Shown here: in pieces, positions 33,913 to 43,066 of the stretch | Numbering within the stretch: the first letter of the stretch is position 1 | Layout of the letters: each line of letters starts with the position of its first letter | From: Cryobacterium ruanii | GTDB lineage: Bacteria > Actinomycetota > Actinomycetes > Actinomycetales > Microbacteriaceae | NCBI RefSeq assembly: GCF_004404055.1 | Contig: NZ_SOHK01000023.1 | Span: 62,001 to 126,000 of the forward strand | DNA: 64,000 nucleotides | Direction of reading: 5' to 3' | Position numbers and translations under genes: made by a program | The notes under the pieces: model-generated | What the model saw: only the letters and a program-made list of their open reading frames with translations | What the model was told of the DNA's origin: nothing | Database searches by the model: none

Positions 33913-35447
33913 TCGACGGGCTTGGCCTCTAGCGGCTTGGCCTCTGCGGGCGCCCTGTGACTGGCCTCGGCTGCGGCACGCTGCTTGATGCCGAGCACGG
34001 AATGGCGACGGCCATAAGCGAAGTACACGATGAATCCGATCGCCAGCCAAACCGCGAACCGCACCCAGGTGAGGGTTGTGAGGTTCAGCATCAGCCAGGT
34101 ACAGAGCACGGCCGACAGAATCGGCAGCACCGGCGAGAACGGCACTTTGAAAGCGCGCGGCAGATCCGGGCGTTTCCTGCGCAGCACGACGACAGCGATA
34201 CTGACCAGTACGAAGGCCGACAGGGTACCGATATTGATCATCTCTTCAAGCACGCCGACGTCGGTGAGGCCGGCGATCAGCGCAACGGCGGTACCGGAGA
34301 TGATCTGGATTCGGGCCGGAGTGCGGCGCTTCTCGCTCGTGACGCTGAGCCAGCGCGGCAGCAGTCCGTCCCGGCTCATCGCGAACAGCACGCGCGACAG
34401 GCCGAGCAGCAGCACCATGATCACCGTCGTGAGGCCGACGAGAATTCCGATCGAGATGACCTGCGCGGCCCAGCCGGCGCCGACGGCAACGAAGGCGGTT
34501 GCGAGGGAGGCGTTGGGGTCGTCGGCCAGCACCGTGTACGGCACCATGCCGGTCAGCACCAGACTCACGCCGAGGTAGAGCACGGTGACGATCGCGAGAC
34601 CGGCGAAGATGCCCCGTGGCAGGGTCTTCTGCGGGTTTTTGACCTCTTCGGCGCTCGTGGCGACGACGTCGAACCCGATGAAGGCGAAGAACACCAGGGA
34701 AGCGCCGGCGAGCAGGCCGAACAGGCCGTACTGGGCCGGGGCGGCACCCGTCATGAAGGAGAACAAGGACTGCATCCAGACGTCACCGTCACCGCCGCTC
34801 GTGGGCACTTCGGCGGGGATGAACGGGACGTAGTTCTTCGGGTTGATGAAGAACGCACCGACGACGATCACGAAGACTACGATAGCGACCTTGATGATCG
34901 TGAAGACGCTTGCGACCCGGGCGGAGAGCTGGGTGCCGAGCACGAGCAGGGCGGTGAAGATGGCGACGATGACGAAAGCACCCCAGCTCACATCAAGGCC
35001 GAGCACATTGATCGTGGCGGGAACGTTCCAGCCGGCCAGATCAAAGACGGTGCTGAGGTAGATACCCCAGTACTTTGCGATCACGGCGGCCGCGGTGAGC
35101 ATCTCCAGGATGAGGTCCCAGCCGATGATCCAGGCGAGCAGTTCGCCGAGGGTGGCGTAGGTGAAGGTGTAGGCGGAGCCCGCGACGGGAACGGCGGAGG
35201 CGAACTCGGCGTAGCACATGATCGCGAGGGCGCAGGTGAACGCCGCCAGCAGAAAGGCGAGGGTGACCGACGGTCCGGCGTAGCTGCCGGCGGCCTTGGC
35301 ACCGACCGAGAAGATTCCCGCGCCGACGGCCACGGCAACGCCCATGATCATGAGGTCCCAGGTGCCGAGGGTCCGTTTGAGGCTGTGCCCTTTCTCCAGC
35401 GAGTCCGCTATCGAATCTTCAATACTTTTAGTGCGCCAGAGACTCAT
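33909..35447 (-). CDS. APC superfamily amino acid permease (cationic amino acid transporter-like)
   Basis: A 512-residue membrane protein with about 12-13 hydrophobic segments. The start region SLEKGHSLKRTLGTWDLMIMGVAVAVGAGIFSVGA is typical of the CAT/YfnA group, with the substrate-binding GAGIFS. FFAFIGFDVVATSAEEVKNPQKTLP is near residue 270. Probably imports amino acids with protons. I chose ATG at 35447, where homology begins; the longer frame has no support. Located between pnp and rpsO on the same strand as both. Confidence 0.92.
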   Translation of the reverse strand: MSLWRTKSIEDSIADSLEKGHSLKRTLGTWDLMIMGVAVAVGAGIFSVGAKAAGSYAGPSVTLAFLLAAFTCALAIMCYAEFASAVPVAGSAYTFTYATLGELLAWIIGWDLILEMLTAAAVIAKYWGIYLSTVFDLAGWNVPATINVLGLDVSWGAFVIVAIFTALLVLGTQLSARVASVFTIIKVAIVVFVIVVGAFFINPKNYVPFIPAEVPTSGGDGDVWMQSLFSFMTGAAPAQYGLFGLLAGASLVFFAFIGFDVVATSAEEVKNPQKTLPRGIFAGLAIVTVLYLGVSLVLTGMVPYTVLADDPNASLATAFVAVGAGWAAQVISIGILVGLTTVIMVLLLGLSRVLFAMSRDGLLPRWLSVTSEKRRTPARIQIISGTAVALIAGLTDVGVLEEMINIGTLSAFVLVSIAVVVLRRKRPDLPRAFKVPFSPVLPILSAVLCTWLMLNLTTLTWVRFAVWLAIGFIVYFAYGRRHSVLGIKQRAAAEASHRAPAEAKPLEAKPVD

Positions 35448-35523
35448 GCGTGGGGGTGTCCGTTCCTTATTGCCAACCCCATATTGTAGCGCCCGTTCTA
35501 CCCCCCTTCGCAGGGGACACAAA

Positions 35524-35553
35524 ACGGGCCGCCACCCGAAAGTGACGACCCGT
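35524..35553 (-). terminator. intrinsic terminator of rpsO
   Basis: A 12-base stem with three G-U pairs on the minus strand (arms 35542-35553 and 35524-35535, 6-base loop) is followed by TTTTGTG. It lies 60 bases past the rpsO stop and upstream of the permease start. Confidence 0.78.
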
Positions 35554-35612
35554 TGTGAAGAAGTTCGCGTTGTCAACGCTGCGCTGCTCCCTGCAAATCA
35601 AACGCAGAGATT

Positions 35613-35882
35613 TTAGCGACGCAGGCCGAGGCTGCCGATCAGTGTGCGGTATCGAGTGATGTCGATGTCCGACAGGTAACCGAGCAGACGGCGACGCTGA
35701 CCAACCATGAGAAGCAGGCCACGACGTGAGTGGTGGTCGTGCTTGTGCTCTTTCAGGTGCTCCGTGAGGTCGAGGATGCGCTGCGTGAGCATTGCAATCT
35801 GAACTTCCGGGGACCCGGTGTCGCCTGGGTGGGTAGCGTACTTTTCGATGATCGCCTTCTTAGCATCTGGTTCGAGTGCCAT
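35613..35882 (-). CDS. rpsO: 30S ribosomal protein S15
   Basis: The 89-residue length is exactly that of S15. It binds the central domain of 16S rRNA early in small-subunit assembly. The signature is intact: [46 protein letters not shown] and ending [11 protein letters not shown] at 35882 follows AAGGGG and gives the canonical MALEPDAKK start. A terminator follows, so it looks monocistronic and not linked to pnp. Confidence 0.98.
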   Translation of the reverse strand: MALEPDAKKAIIEKYATHPGDTGSPEVQIAMLTQRILDLTEHLKEHKHDHHSRRGLLLMVGQRRRLLGYLSDIDITRYRTLIGSLGLRR

Positions 35883-36090
35883 AAAGTGGGATCCCCTTTC
35901 TCTCACTGCGCGGTGCCCTTGGCTGAATGCCTGAGCTCTCTTTATCCGCGGCCGTTGAACGGCAACCTACATACTTTAGCAGAGCGGGCGACCGGCGCGG
36001 TCCCGCAGGACGGATTCGGCGACAACAGGCCCCGGTCTGTCCCTCTCGCGCGTACCGCTACAGTGGGGGAACCATCGAGGAGGCGCACGT

Positions 36091-36423
36091 ATGGGTACGT
36101 TGCTATACGGCAATCCGGGCATCGTGATCTCCTTCGACGATCGTGCCCTCATGCACCTGCAGATTGTGATCAGCACCAAGCTGCGCCGACGGGAAAGCTT
36201 CGTCTTCACCTGGACCGATTCCGCCGACGAGGGCAGCGGCCGCAGCGCCATCTGGCTCGACCCGACGAGCACGCTCTACTACCGGTATTTCGGTTGTCAC
36301 ACCCCGTCGATTAACCGAGACTGGATCGAAACGCTCATGCTCTCGGCCAACAGCACCGGCGGCCTAGTCTTAATCGCCGAACCCGAGCCGGCGCCGCCCG
36401 CCCTGTCTAAAACGCGTCGGTAG
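36091..36423 (+). CDS. small conserved actinobacterial protein (DUF7882-like)
   Basis: A 110-residue protein of a family common in Microbacteriaceae and sometimes mislabelled as ATP-dependent DNA ligase. Markers are MGTLLYGNPGIVISFDDRAL, KLRRRESFVFTW, GSGRSAIWLDP and NRDWIETLMLSANSTGGL. No catalytic residues, signal peptide or membrane segment are seen. A strong GAGGAGG site precedes the ATG. The function is unknown. It lies alone between rpsO (divergent) and the fusion gene (convergent, 30 bases away). Confidence 0.85.
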   Translation: MGTLLYGNPGIVISFDDRALMHLQIVISTKLRRRESFVFTWTDSADEGSGRSAIWLDPTSTLYYRYFGCHTPSINRDWIETLMLSANSTGGLVLIAEPEPAPPALSKTRR

Positions 36424-36453
36424 CGCGGGCGTCCCCCGGTTGCGAGACCCGTC

Positions 36454-39372
36454 TCAGGATGCGATCTCGCCGAGCACGGCGGCGAGCGCACACAGAAAGT
36501 GGTCGGCGCTGGCGATCGTGAGGCACAGTGGCGGCTTGATCTTCAGCACGTTTTTGAAGTCACCGGTGGGCTGCACGATGCAGCCGCGCAGCAGCAGTTC
36601 GTCGCAGACGGCGACGGCAACGGCGGTGGCGGGCGTGAACTCAGCCCGATCACTCACCAGTTCGACGCCGAGGTAGAGCCCCATGCCGTAGACGGCACCG
36701 ACCAGGTCGAATCGTTCGCCGAGACGTTCGAGGCCCCGCTTGAGGTGCTCCCCCACGACCTCGGCGTTCTGCTGCAGGCCCTCGTCACGCATGATGTCGA
36801 GCACGGTGAGCCCGATGCGGCAGCTGAGCGGGCTTCCGCCGGCAGAAGAGAAGAACGGTCCGTCGTCGGCGAAACGTTCGGCCACGTCGCGACGCGTGAT
36901 GACGGCTCCGAGCGGATGCCCGTTACCCATCGCCTTGGCGATGGTGATGATGTCGGGAACCACATTCTGCTGTTCGGTGCCCCAGAAGTGTTGACCGAGG
37001 CGCGCGTAGCTCACCTGCACCTCGTCGGCGATGCAGAGCGCGCCGCGGGCGCGCATCCGCTCGTAAACGCCGCTCAGGTAGCCGTCGGGCAGCAGCACGC
37101 CGCCGGCATTGCCGAACACCGGTTCGGCAATGAAGGCGGCGATCGTACGCCCGTCGGCGGCGAGGGCCTGCAGGTCACCGTCGAGGTCATTCAGGTACTG
37201 CGGCGCCGACTGCATTCCCCGATACTTGCCGCGCACGGCGTTCGGCGCCTCAACGAGGTGCACCCATTCCGGCCGGGTCTCAAGCGCCCGCGGGTTGTCG
37301 GCGACCGACGATGAGACGGCATCCGCTGCCATCGACCAGCCGTGATACGCCTCCCGTACCGACACGACGGTGTCGTGGCCGGTGTAGCTGAGGGCCAGGC
37401 GCAGGGCCAGGTCGACCGCCTCGGTACCGCTGTTGACCAGGAAGACCGTGTCGAGCGGGTCGGGGGCGAGTTCGGCGAGGCGCTCGGTGAACCGTATGAG
37501 TTCTTCATAGTGGAAGCGGGAGTTGGTGTTGAGCAGCGACCATTGGCTGCGGGCGGCCTCGGCTATGCGCGGGTGCCCGTGCCCGACGGTCGTGACGTTG
37601 TTGACCATGTCGACGTAGCTCTGTCCGTGCGTGTCGATGAGGTGGTGTTTCCAGCCGCGTTCGATCTGCGGCGGTGCCGCGTAATAGTGTTCCTGCACGC
37701 GCGCGAACGTCGCGTCGCGGCGCTGCAACAGGGCGGCAGGGTCGGCGAGCGGTCCCAGGGGCGTGAGCCCGAGCAGGGCGGAAGGGTCTGGGCAGACGCG
37801 CTGCCACAGCGCAGCCCCCGACGGCGCCACGAAGAATGGCGGACGGATGCCGCGCAGCCGGCTGGTCTGCACCGTCACGCGGTCGATGGCCGTGCCGTGT
37901 CGTGCGTGTCGGGGGCTGGCAGCGACGCTGCCGAGAGCGCTGCCGGCCCGAACGATCTGCCCGTCGGCGGCCGCGTCGACCCCGGTCAGCCACAGGTCGA
38001 AGTCGATACCCTCGAGTCGCACTGTTTTGGTATCGACCACGATGACGGTTCCGTCGATGGGTGCCGTGACCGGCATGTCGGCGGGCAGGTACACCTCGAT
38101 GCCGAGGGCGAGGGTGATCGATTCGTCGGCCGTGTCGATACGGGTCTGTGAGAGGCGGAATTCGCCGTAGCCGGTGACGGCGTGGCCGAGGCAAGCTGCG
38201 GAATCCAGTGCCACTCGCTCGTCGATCCCGGGTTCGAGCCACCTGCCGGCGTCGTACGCGGCGCTCGTCACTGAGAGGTCGATCCGGGCCGCTGGGTCGA
38301 GCGGTCCGAGCACCGGATGCCCGGTTGCCGCGATCGCCTCGTGTGGGTCGGCTACGGCGAAGCGGATAAGGGCTTCGATTTCGGCGCCCTCTTGAGCGGA
38401 GGCCGTCTGGAAGGCAAGCCACTCGCGGGAGCGGTTGGCGTCGGCGTACTGGTTGCCGTCATCGAGGTGCACCTGCGCTTCACCGCTCACGACGAGTACC
38501 GCGGTTCGCAGGACGATCAACGGCCAGAGGGCCGAGAGTTCGGCATCGGTGAGTGGAACCTGCGCGGCGAAGGCCTCGATGGTGTCGAGAATGGCAAGCG
38601 GACGCTGCGGGCTGCGGTAGAGCACGCAGGCGCAGGTCGCGGCGAGCTCGGCGACGAGCCAGCCCTGGGCCACATCACCGAAGTCGATGACCCCGCTGAT
38701 GGCGCCGGCGGCACCGTCCCCACTCACGACGTTGTCGTCGGTCAGGTCACCATGAATCGCCTGCACGCGCAGGTCTGCCGACACCCGGGTGAGCTGCCGC
38801 CGGGCGGCGTCGGTGACCGTGCGCAGCCGATCGCGGCGTGCCTCATCGTCGACCTGAACCAGGAGCGCATCGATCACTTCACCGCCGCGCCGCAGGTCCC
38901 ACTGCAGAAATCGGTCCGTTCCGGGGTGCTCGAAGTCGGCGAGGCCACGAACGATGCGGGCGGCCACGTCGCCGAGCGAGCGAATCTGCTCGAGCGACAG
39001 GTGCAACGTGTCGGTCAGCGGATGCCCGTCGACGTAGGTCAGCAGCCGCAGGTCCAGGTTCTGCCCGTCGATAATGACGCGCACGATCTGGCTGCCGACG
39101 ACGTCGGCGACGGCAGCGGGCAGATCGAGGTCCAGCCCGATGAGGTGCTCCAGCGCCGCATTTTGGGCCTCGAGTTCGATCGTAGCGACGGCGGGGTTGG
39201 AGACCTTGAGAACGACCGTGCCGGCATCCGCTTCAATGCGAAAGTTGCGGTCTTGATGGCTGCCGAGTTCGGTGACGGTGCCCGTGACGCCGAACCGGTC
39301 GCGGGCGAGCTCGGTCGCCTGCTCGATCGTCAGGCGCGGGCGCGGCAGGTGGAAGGGGCTGTGCTCGGTCAT
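36454..39372 (-). CDS. three-part fusion: APH-like kinase, M23-like domain, class III aminotransferase
   Basis: A 972-residue protein. Residues about 10-330 form an aminoglycoside/choline-kinase-like domain (AIHGDLTDDNVVSGD catalytic loop, GVIDFGDVAQGW metal motif). Residues about 400-530 resemble an M23-type beta fold (LPADMPVTAPIDGTVIVVD) but lack the HxxxD zinc ligands. Residues about 545-970 form a PLP class III aminotransferase: NSGTEAVDLALRLA, the AYHGW loop, IADEVQVSYARLG and the Schiff-base Lys in IAKAMGNGHP. The last domain resembles the ethanolamine-phosphate phospho-lyase/AGXT2-like branch. One chain could phosphorylate an amino alcohol and then eliminate phosphate, which is an inference. 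CTGGAGAACG precedes the ATG. Confidence 0.9.
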   Translation of the reverse strand: MTEHSPFHLPRPRLTIEQATELARDRFGVTGTVTELGSHQDRNFRIEADAGTVVLKVSNPAVATIELEAQNAALEHLIGLDLDLPAAVADVVGSQIVRVIIDGQNLDLRLLTYVDGHPLTDTLHLSLEQIRSLGDVAARIVRGLADFEHPGTDRFLQWDLRRGGEVIDALLVQVDDEARRDRLRTVTDAARRQLTRVSADLRVQAIHGDLTDDNVVSGDGAAGAISGVIDFGDVAQGWLVAELAATCACVLYRSPQRPLAILDTIEAFAAQVPLTDAELSALWPLIVLRTAVLVVSGEAQVHLDDGNQYADANRSREWLAFQTASAQEGAEIEALIRFAVADPHEAIAATGHPVLGPLDPAARIDLSVTSAAYDAGRWLEPGIDERVALDSAACLGHAVTGYGEFRLSQTRIDTADESITLALGIEVYLPADMPVTAPIDGTVIVVDTKTVRLEGIDFDLWLTGVDAAADGQIVRAGSALGSVAASPRHARHGTAIDRVTVQTSRLRGIRPPFFVAPSGAALWQRVCPDPSALLGLTPLGPLADPAALLQRRDATFARVQEHYYAAPPQIERGWKHHLIDTHGQSYVDMVNNVTTVGHGHPRIAEAARSQWSLLNTNSRFHYEELIRFTERLAELAPDPLDTVFLVNSGTEAVDLALRLALSYTGHDTVVSVREAYHGWSMAADAVSSSVADNPRALETRPEWVHLVEAPNAVRGKYRGMQSAPQYLNDLDGDLQALAADGRTIAAFIAEPVFGNAGGVLLPDGYLSGVYERMRARGALCIADEVQVSYARLGQHFWGTEQQNVVPDIITIAKAMGNGHPLGAVITRRDVAERFADDGPFFSSAGGSPLSCRIGLTVLDIMRDEGLQQNAEVVGEHLKRGLERLGERFDLVGAVYGMGLYLGVELVSDRAEFTPATAVAVAVCDELLLRGCIVQPTGDFKNVLKIKPPLCLTIASADHFLCALAAVLGEIAS

Positions 39373-39409
39373 CGTTCTCCAGTTACGTGGGTGGCAGCGG
39401 CGGCAGGAC

Positions 39410-40525
39410 TCAGCGCTTGCGCACGCGCCGCTTGGGCGGGATGGCGCGTGGACGCGGGGCATCCGGTGTGTTCCAGGCCTTGGCGATGGCCCACGCGACG
39501 GCCGCGATCGGCACTGAGAGCACGGCGCCGACGATGCCGCCGAGAATGGTTCCGGCGGTCAACCCCACCAGGATGACGAGCGGGTGCAGCTTGAGCGACT
39601 GCGCCATGACGACCGGCTGCAGAAAATTACCCTCGAGCTGGTTGACGGCGATCACGATGATGATGACGATGAGCGCGACGCCCGGCCCGCTCGCGACGAG
39701 GGCGACTAGGGCGGCGAGCACACCGGCCGCGGTCGCGCCGATCAGCGGGATGAAGGCACCCAGAAACACGATGACGGCGAGCGGCAGGGCCAGCGGCACC
39801 TGCAGGATGACCAGGCCGATGCCGATCGCGGTGGCATCGACGGCCGCGACGATCGCCGTGCCGCGCACGTAACCGCCGAGCACGCGCAGCGAGGTGTGGC
39901 CGATGCGGCGTCCGCGGGCGAGGCGTTCGCCCTTGAACGGGGTGAGGAAGAAATTCCAGATCTGGCCGCCGTCCTTGAGAAAGAAGAACAGGATGACGAT
40001 GAGCAGCACGGCTCCGGTGATCAGTTCGAAGACAGCGGATGCCCCGGCAAGTGCTCCGGTGCCGAACTGGCTGCTCGTGAGAAAACCCACGACACTGTCG
40101 CGGGCGTCGTTGATCTGTTTCTCGTCGATCTCGATCGGTCCGTCGATGAGAAATTGCTGAAGGCGGTCGATGCCCTTGGAGGCCGAGGAGAACAGCTCGT
40201 CCCACTGGTCACGCACCGCTAAGACGATGAGGGTGATGATGCCGCCGAAGACGGCGATCCCACCGAGCAGGGTGATCCAGGTGGCCAGGATGGCCGCGAC
40301 TCCGCGCCCCCGCAGGCCGTTGATGACCGGGCTCAGTGCCGAGGCGAGGATGATGGCGATCAGCACCGGGATGACGACGAGCTTGAGCTGGACCAGACCG
40401 AAGATGATTGCGGAGGCCAGAATGATGACGAGCAGAATCTGTCCGCTGCGTAATCCGAGCCAGCCGAGCCGATCGGTCAGCGGGGTGCGAGGAACGAGGG
40501 GCGTGGGGTCGTCGTGTGCGCGCAT
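39410..40525 (-). CDS. AI-2E (PerM/YdiK) family transporter
   Basis: A 371-residue membrane protein with about eight hydrophobic segments. It contains the family VVIPVLIAIILASALSPVINGLRGRGVAAILAT opening and a soluble helical stretch (WDELFSSASKGIDRLQQFL). It also has FFFLKDGGQIWNFF and NFLQPVVMAQSLKLHPLVILVGLTAG near the end. The family includes an autoinducer-2 exporter and sodium/proton antiporters; the substrate here is unknown. The C-terminus is strongly basic. It lies 37 bases from the fusion gene on the same strand and could be cotranscribed upstream of it. Confidence 0.92.
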   Translation of the reverse strand: MRAHDDPTPLVPRTPLTDRLGWLGLRSGQILLVIILASAIIFGLVQLKLVVIPVLIAIILASALSPVINGLRGRGVAAILATWITLLGGIAVFGGIITLIVLAVRDQWDELFSSASKGIDRLQQFLIDGPIEIDEKQINDARDSVVGFLTSSQFGTGALAGASAVFELITGAVLLIVILFFFLKDGGQIWNFFLTPFKGERLARGRRIGHTSLRVLGGYVRGTAIVAAVDATAIGIGLVILQVPLALPLAVIVFLGAFIPLIGATAAGVLAALVALVASGPGVALIVIIIVIAVNQLEGNFLQPVVMAQSLKLHPLVILVGLTAGTILGGIVGAVLSVPIAAVAWAIAKAWNTPDAPRPRAIPPKRRVRKR

Positions 40526-40667
40526 GCACCCAGCCTAGACATCCGCCGCGCAGAAACAGCGATCGATCGGCCTCTTCGCCACCGTGGGCAGTATCGAAGT
40601 GCGGAGAATTCGACGATTCCGTCGAATCCACGGCAGACAGGACGGCCGGCTGGAGGAATGTCCGCCG

Positions 40668-41573
40668 TTAGGCACCCGTGTGAGCGTTCAGGGATGCGGC
40701 GACCGTGTCGAGGATGGCTTCGTCGCCGGCATAGATTCCCTGGTCGCGCGGCCAGTGACTGATCAGATCCGTGAAGCCGAGCTCGGCGGCTCGGCCGACG
40801 GCATCCTCGAACGCTTGCATGCTCTGCAGGGAATAGGTTCCGCCGCTGTCGAGCGATAGGTAGCGGTCGATCGTGGCAGGGTCGCGGCCGGCCGCGCTGG
40901 CGACGTCGTCGAGCCGCCCGGTGAGACCGCGCACGCTCGCCCACCAGTCCTCCCCCACCGCGCCGTCCTGCCCGGTCGTCACCCAGCCCTGCCCGAAACG
41001 GCTCACCAGCCCGAGGCCTTTCGGTCCGTTGGCAGCGATCAGGAACGGGACCCGTTGGTGTGCCGGAGTGCCGACTTCGGACGAAACCATGCGCGCTCCC
41101 GCTGCGGTGTACCACCCGCCGGTGAAACTGATTCCCTCGGTGGCACCGGGTTCTTCACCACGCAGTAGCAGGTCGAGGTCGGTGACGAATTCGGCGAACC
41201 GCTCGTGCCGTTGCCGGGGCGTGTACTCCGGCTGGCCTAGAACGGTGGCATCAAAACCGGTGCCGCCCGACCCGACGCCGAGCAGAAACCGCCCACTAGA
41301 CACATCGTCGACCGTCGCGACTTCTTTGGCAAACGGCACCGGATGCCGAAAATTCGGAGACGAGACAAAAGTGCCGAGCGTGATGCGCTCGGTCACGGCG
41401 GCCGCCGCGGCGAGGGTGGGGACGGTCGCGTTCCAGGGTTCGTCGGCGAGCGATCGCCACGACAAGTGGTCGTAGGTGAAGGCGTGGTCGAAACCGAACT
41501 GCTCGGCGGCGAGCCATTTTCTGCGCGCAATCGGCCACGGGTCCTGCGGAAGAATCACGATTCCAAAGCGCAT
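40668..41573 (-). CDS. LLM class flavin/F420-dependent oxidoreductase
   Basis: A 301-residue luciferase-like TIM barrel. It has MRFGIVILPQDPW at the start, FDHAFTYDHLSWRS, ITLGTFVSSPNFRHPVPFAKEV and the GRFLLGVGSGGTGFD segment that binds the cofactor phosphate. Similar actinobacterial proteins use F420 and not FMN. The substrate is unknown. It is divergent from the M4 protease gene 69 bases away. The ATG at 41573 gives the usual barrel start. Confidence 0.9.
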   Translation of the reverse strand: MRFGIVILPQDPWPIARRKWLAAEQFGFDHAFTYDHLSWRSLADEPWNATVPTLAAAAAVTERITLGTFVSSPNFRHPVPFAKEVATVDDVSSGRFLLGVGSGGTGFDATVLGQPEYTPRQRHERFAEFVTDLDLLLRGEEPGATEGISFTGGWYTAAGARMVSSEVGTPAHQRVPFLIAANGPKGLGLVSRFGQGWVTTGQDGAVGEDWWASVRGLTGRLDDVASAAGRDPATIDRYLSLDSGGTYSLQSMQAFEDAVGRAAELGFTDLISHWPRDQGIYAGDEAILDTVAASLNAHTGA

Positions 41574-41642
41574 GGGTCGAGTCTATTCAGCACAGGGAAG
41601 ACTCTTGGTTGCAATGTCGGCGGCCAGTGCCAGACTCTGCAC

Positions 41643-42737
41643 ATGGACACTCCGCACCCAGGCCCCGATCTCCACCCGCACTGCACGATCGTGCCGCCGT
41701 ACCTGCTGGTGCGGCTGGCGAAACTCGACGATCCGCGCTTCGCACAGGCCGCGGCGGCCGCACGCGAGTCTCTGCTGCGGGACTCGCAGATCCGCCAGTT
41801 GCGGGGCGGGGAGCATCCGTTTACCTATTCCGGGGCTCGCACCCTGCCAGCTCGCACTCCCGGCGAGTCCGACCGCACCATTTCGGATGCCGGCGGCCAG
41901 GAGCGCCTGCCCGGCCGGCGGGTGCGTGCCGAGGGTCAGCCTGCCGGTAGCGACCCGGCCGTGAATGAGGCATACGACAGTCTCGGTGCCACCCAGGCCC
42001 TGTTCTGGACGCAGTTCGGGCGGGACAGCATCGACGGGCTGGGGCTGCCGATGGACGCGACCGTGCATTACGGCAAGCAGTACGACAACGCCTTTTGGGA
42101 CGGCGAGCGCATGGTGTTCGGCGACGGTGACGGGCAGGTCTTCAACCGCTTCACCATTTCGCCCAGTGTGATCGGACATGAGCTGACGCACGGAGTCACC
42201 CAGTTCACCGCCAACCTTCAATACGAGGGACAGTCGGGGGCGCTCAACGAGTCCATCTCCGACGTGTTCGGTGCGCTGGTCGAGCAGCACACCCGGGGTC
42301 AGTCGAGTGCAGAGGCGAGCTGGCTGATCGGTGACGGCCTGTTCACCGACCAGGTCGAGGGCGTTGCCCTGCGATCGATGAAGGCGCCCGGCACCGCGTA
42401 CAACGACGACGTGCTCGGCAAAGACCCGCAGCCGGGCAGCATGGCCGATTACATCGAAACCGACGACGACAACGGCGGTGTCCACCTCAATTCGGGCATC
42501 CCGAACCGCGCGTTCTACTTGGTCGCCGACGCCCTCGGTGGCAACGCCTGGGAAAGGCCGGGCCGCATTTGGTACAACACGCTCACCGGCACGGGGCTCG
42601 GCCGCGAGAGTGATTTCGCTGCCTTCGCCGCGGCCACCGCCGCAACGGCCGCGCAACTCCACGGCATCGGTGGGGCCGCCCACAATGCGGTCCTGCAAGC
42701 CTGGGTTACGGTCGGGGTGATGACGGGACGGGAGTAA
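41643..42737 (+). CDS. M4 family (protealysin-like) zinc metalloprotease
   Basis: A 364-residue thermolysin-family protease. Zinc ligands and catalytic residues are all present: H179-E-L-T-H183 (IGHELTHGVTQF), E203 (NESISD) and H281 (GGVHLNSG). There is no signal peptide. The N-terminal part is short and has IVPPYLL near residue 16, the mark of the short protealysin-type propeptide. Protealysin-like enzymes can be cytosolic and are paired with the inhibitor emfourin, and the next gene encodes such a protein 9 bases downstream. ATG at 41643 was chosen because homology starts there. Confidence 0.93.
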   Translation: MDTPHPGPDLHPHCTIVPPYLLVRLAKLDDPRFAQAAAAARESLLRDSQIRQLRGGEHPFTYSGARTLPARTPGESDRTISDAGGQERLPGRRVRAEGQPAGSDPAVNEAYDSLGATQALFWTQFGRDSIDGLGLPMDATVHYGKQYDNAFWDGERMVFGDGDGQVFNRFTISPSVIGHELTHGVTQFTANLQYEGQSGALNESISDVFGALVEQHTRGQSSAEASWLIGDGLFTDQVEGVALRSMKAPGTAYNDDVLGKDPQPGSMADYIETDDDNGGVHLNSGIPNRAFYLVADALGGNAWERPGRIWYNTLTGTGLGRESDFAAFAAATAATAAQLHGIGGAAHNAVLQAWVTVGVMTGRE

Positions 42738-42746
42738 CATCGCCCT

Positions 42747-43013
42747 ATGAAAGTCATCGTCTCGCGCAGCGGCGGGATGGCGGGAATCCGCCTCACCTGG
42801 GAAGTCCGAGTCGAAGAGCAACCCGACCCGGCGACCTGGGCAGATTTTCTCAATTCACTGCCCTGGGACGACGTCACCGACAGTGAGGCCGCCCCCGATC
42901 GATTCGCTTACCGCATCCGGTGCGCCCCGCACGAGGTTGTGCTCGGCGAAACCCAAGTGAACGGTCCCTGGCGCGACCTGGTCAACCGGGTCAGGGCCGC
43001 CAACGGCATGTAG
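42747..43013 (+). CDS. emfourin-like inhibitor of the adjacent M4 protease
   Basis: An 88-residue protein starting MKVIVSRSGGMAGIRLTWEV, which matches the N-terminal pattern of emfourins, the slow-tight inhibitors of protealysin-like proteases. It is short, without signal peptide or cysteine pair, and lies 9 bases after the protease stop. That order and spacing are those of the protealysin-emfourin operon of Serratia. Function here is by family resemblance and context. Coupled synthesis would keep the protease silent inside the cell. Confidence 0.8.
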   Translation: MKVIVSRSGGMAGIRLTWEVRVEEQPDPATWADFLNSLPWDDVTDSEAAPDRFAYRIRCAPHEVVLGETQVNGPWRDLVNRVRAANGM

Positions 43014-43066
43014 CGGCCCGACCCGTTAGCCACCCGACCCGTTAGCGGCCCAAGCCGAGTGAAGGT

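Noticed and set aside
36091-36423. ATP-dependent DNA ligase
   Set aside because: The 110-residue protein lacks the ligase KxDG motif; that label is a common transfer error for this small family.
43017-43050. Short direct repeat GACCCGTTAGC between the inhibitor and BCCT genes
   Set aside because: Only two copies of 11 bases; it may be part of a weak terminator, but no stem-T structure is convincing.
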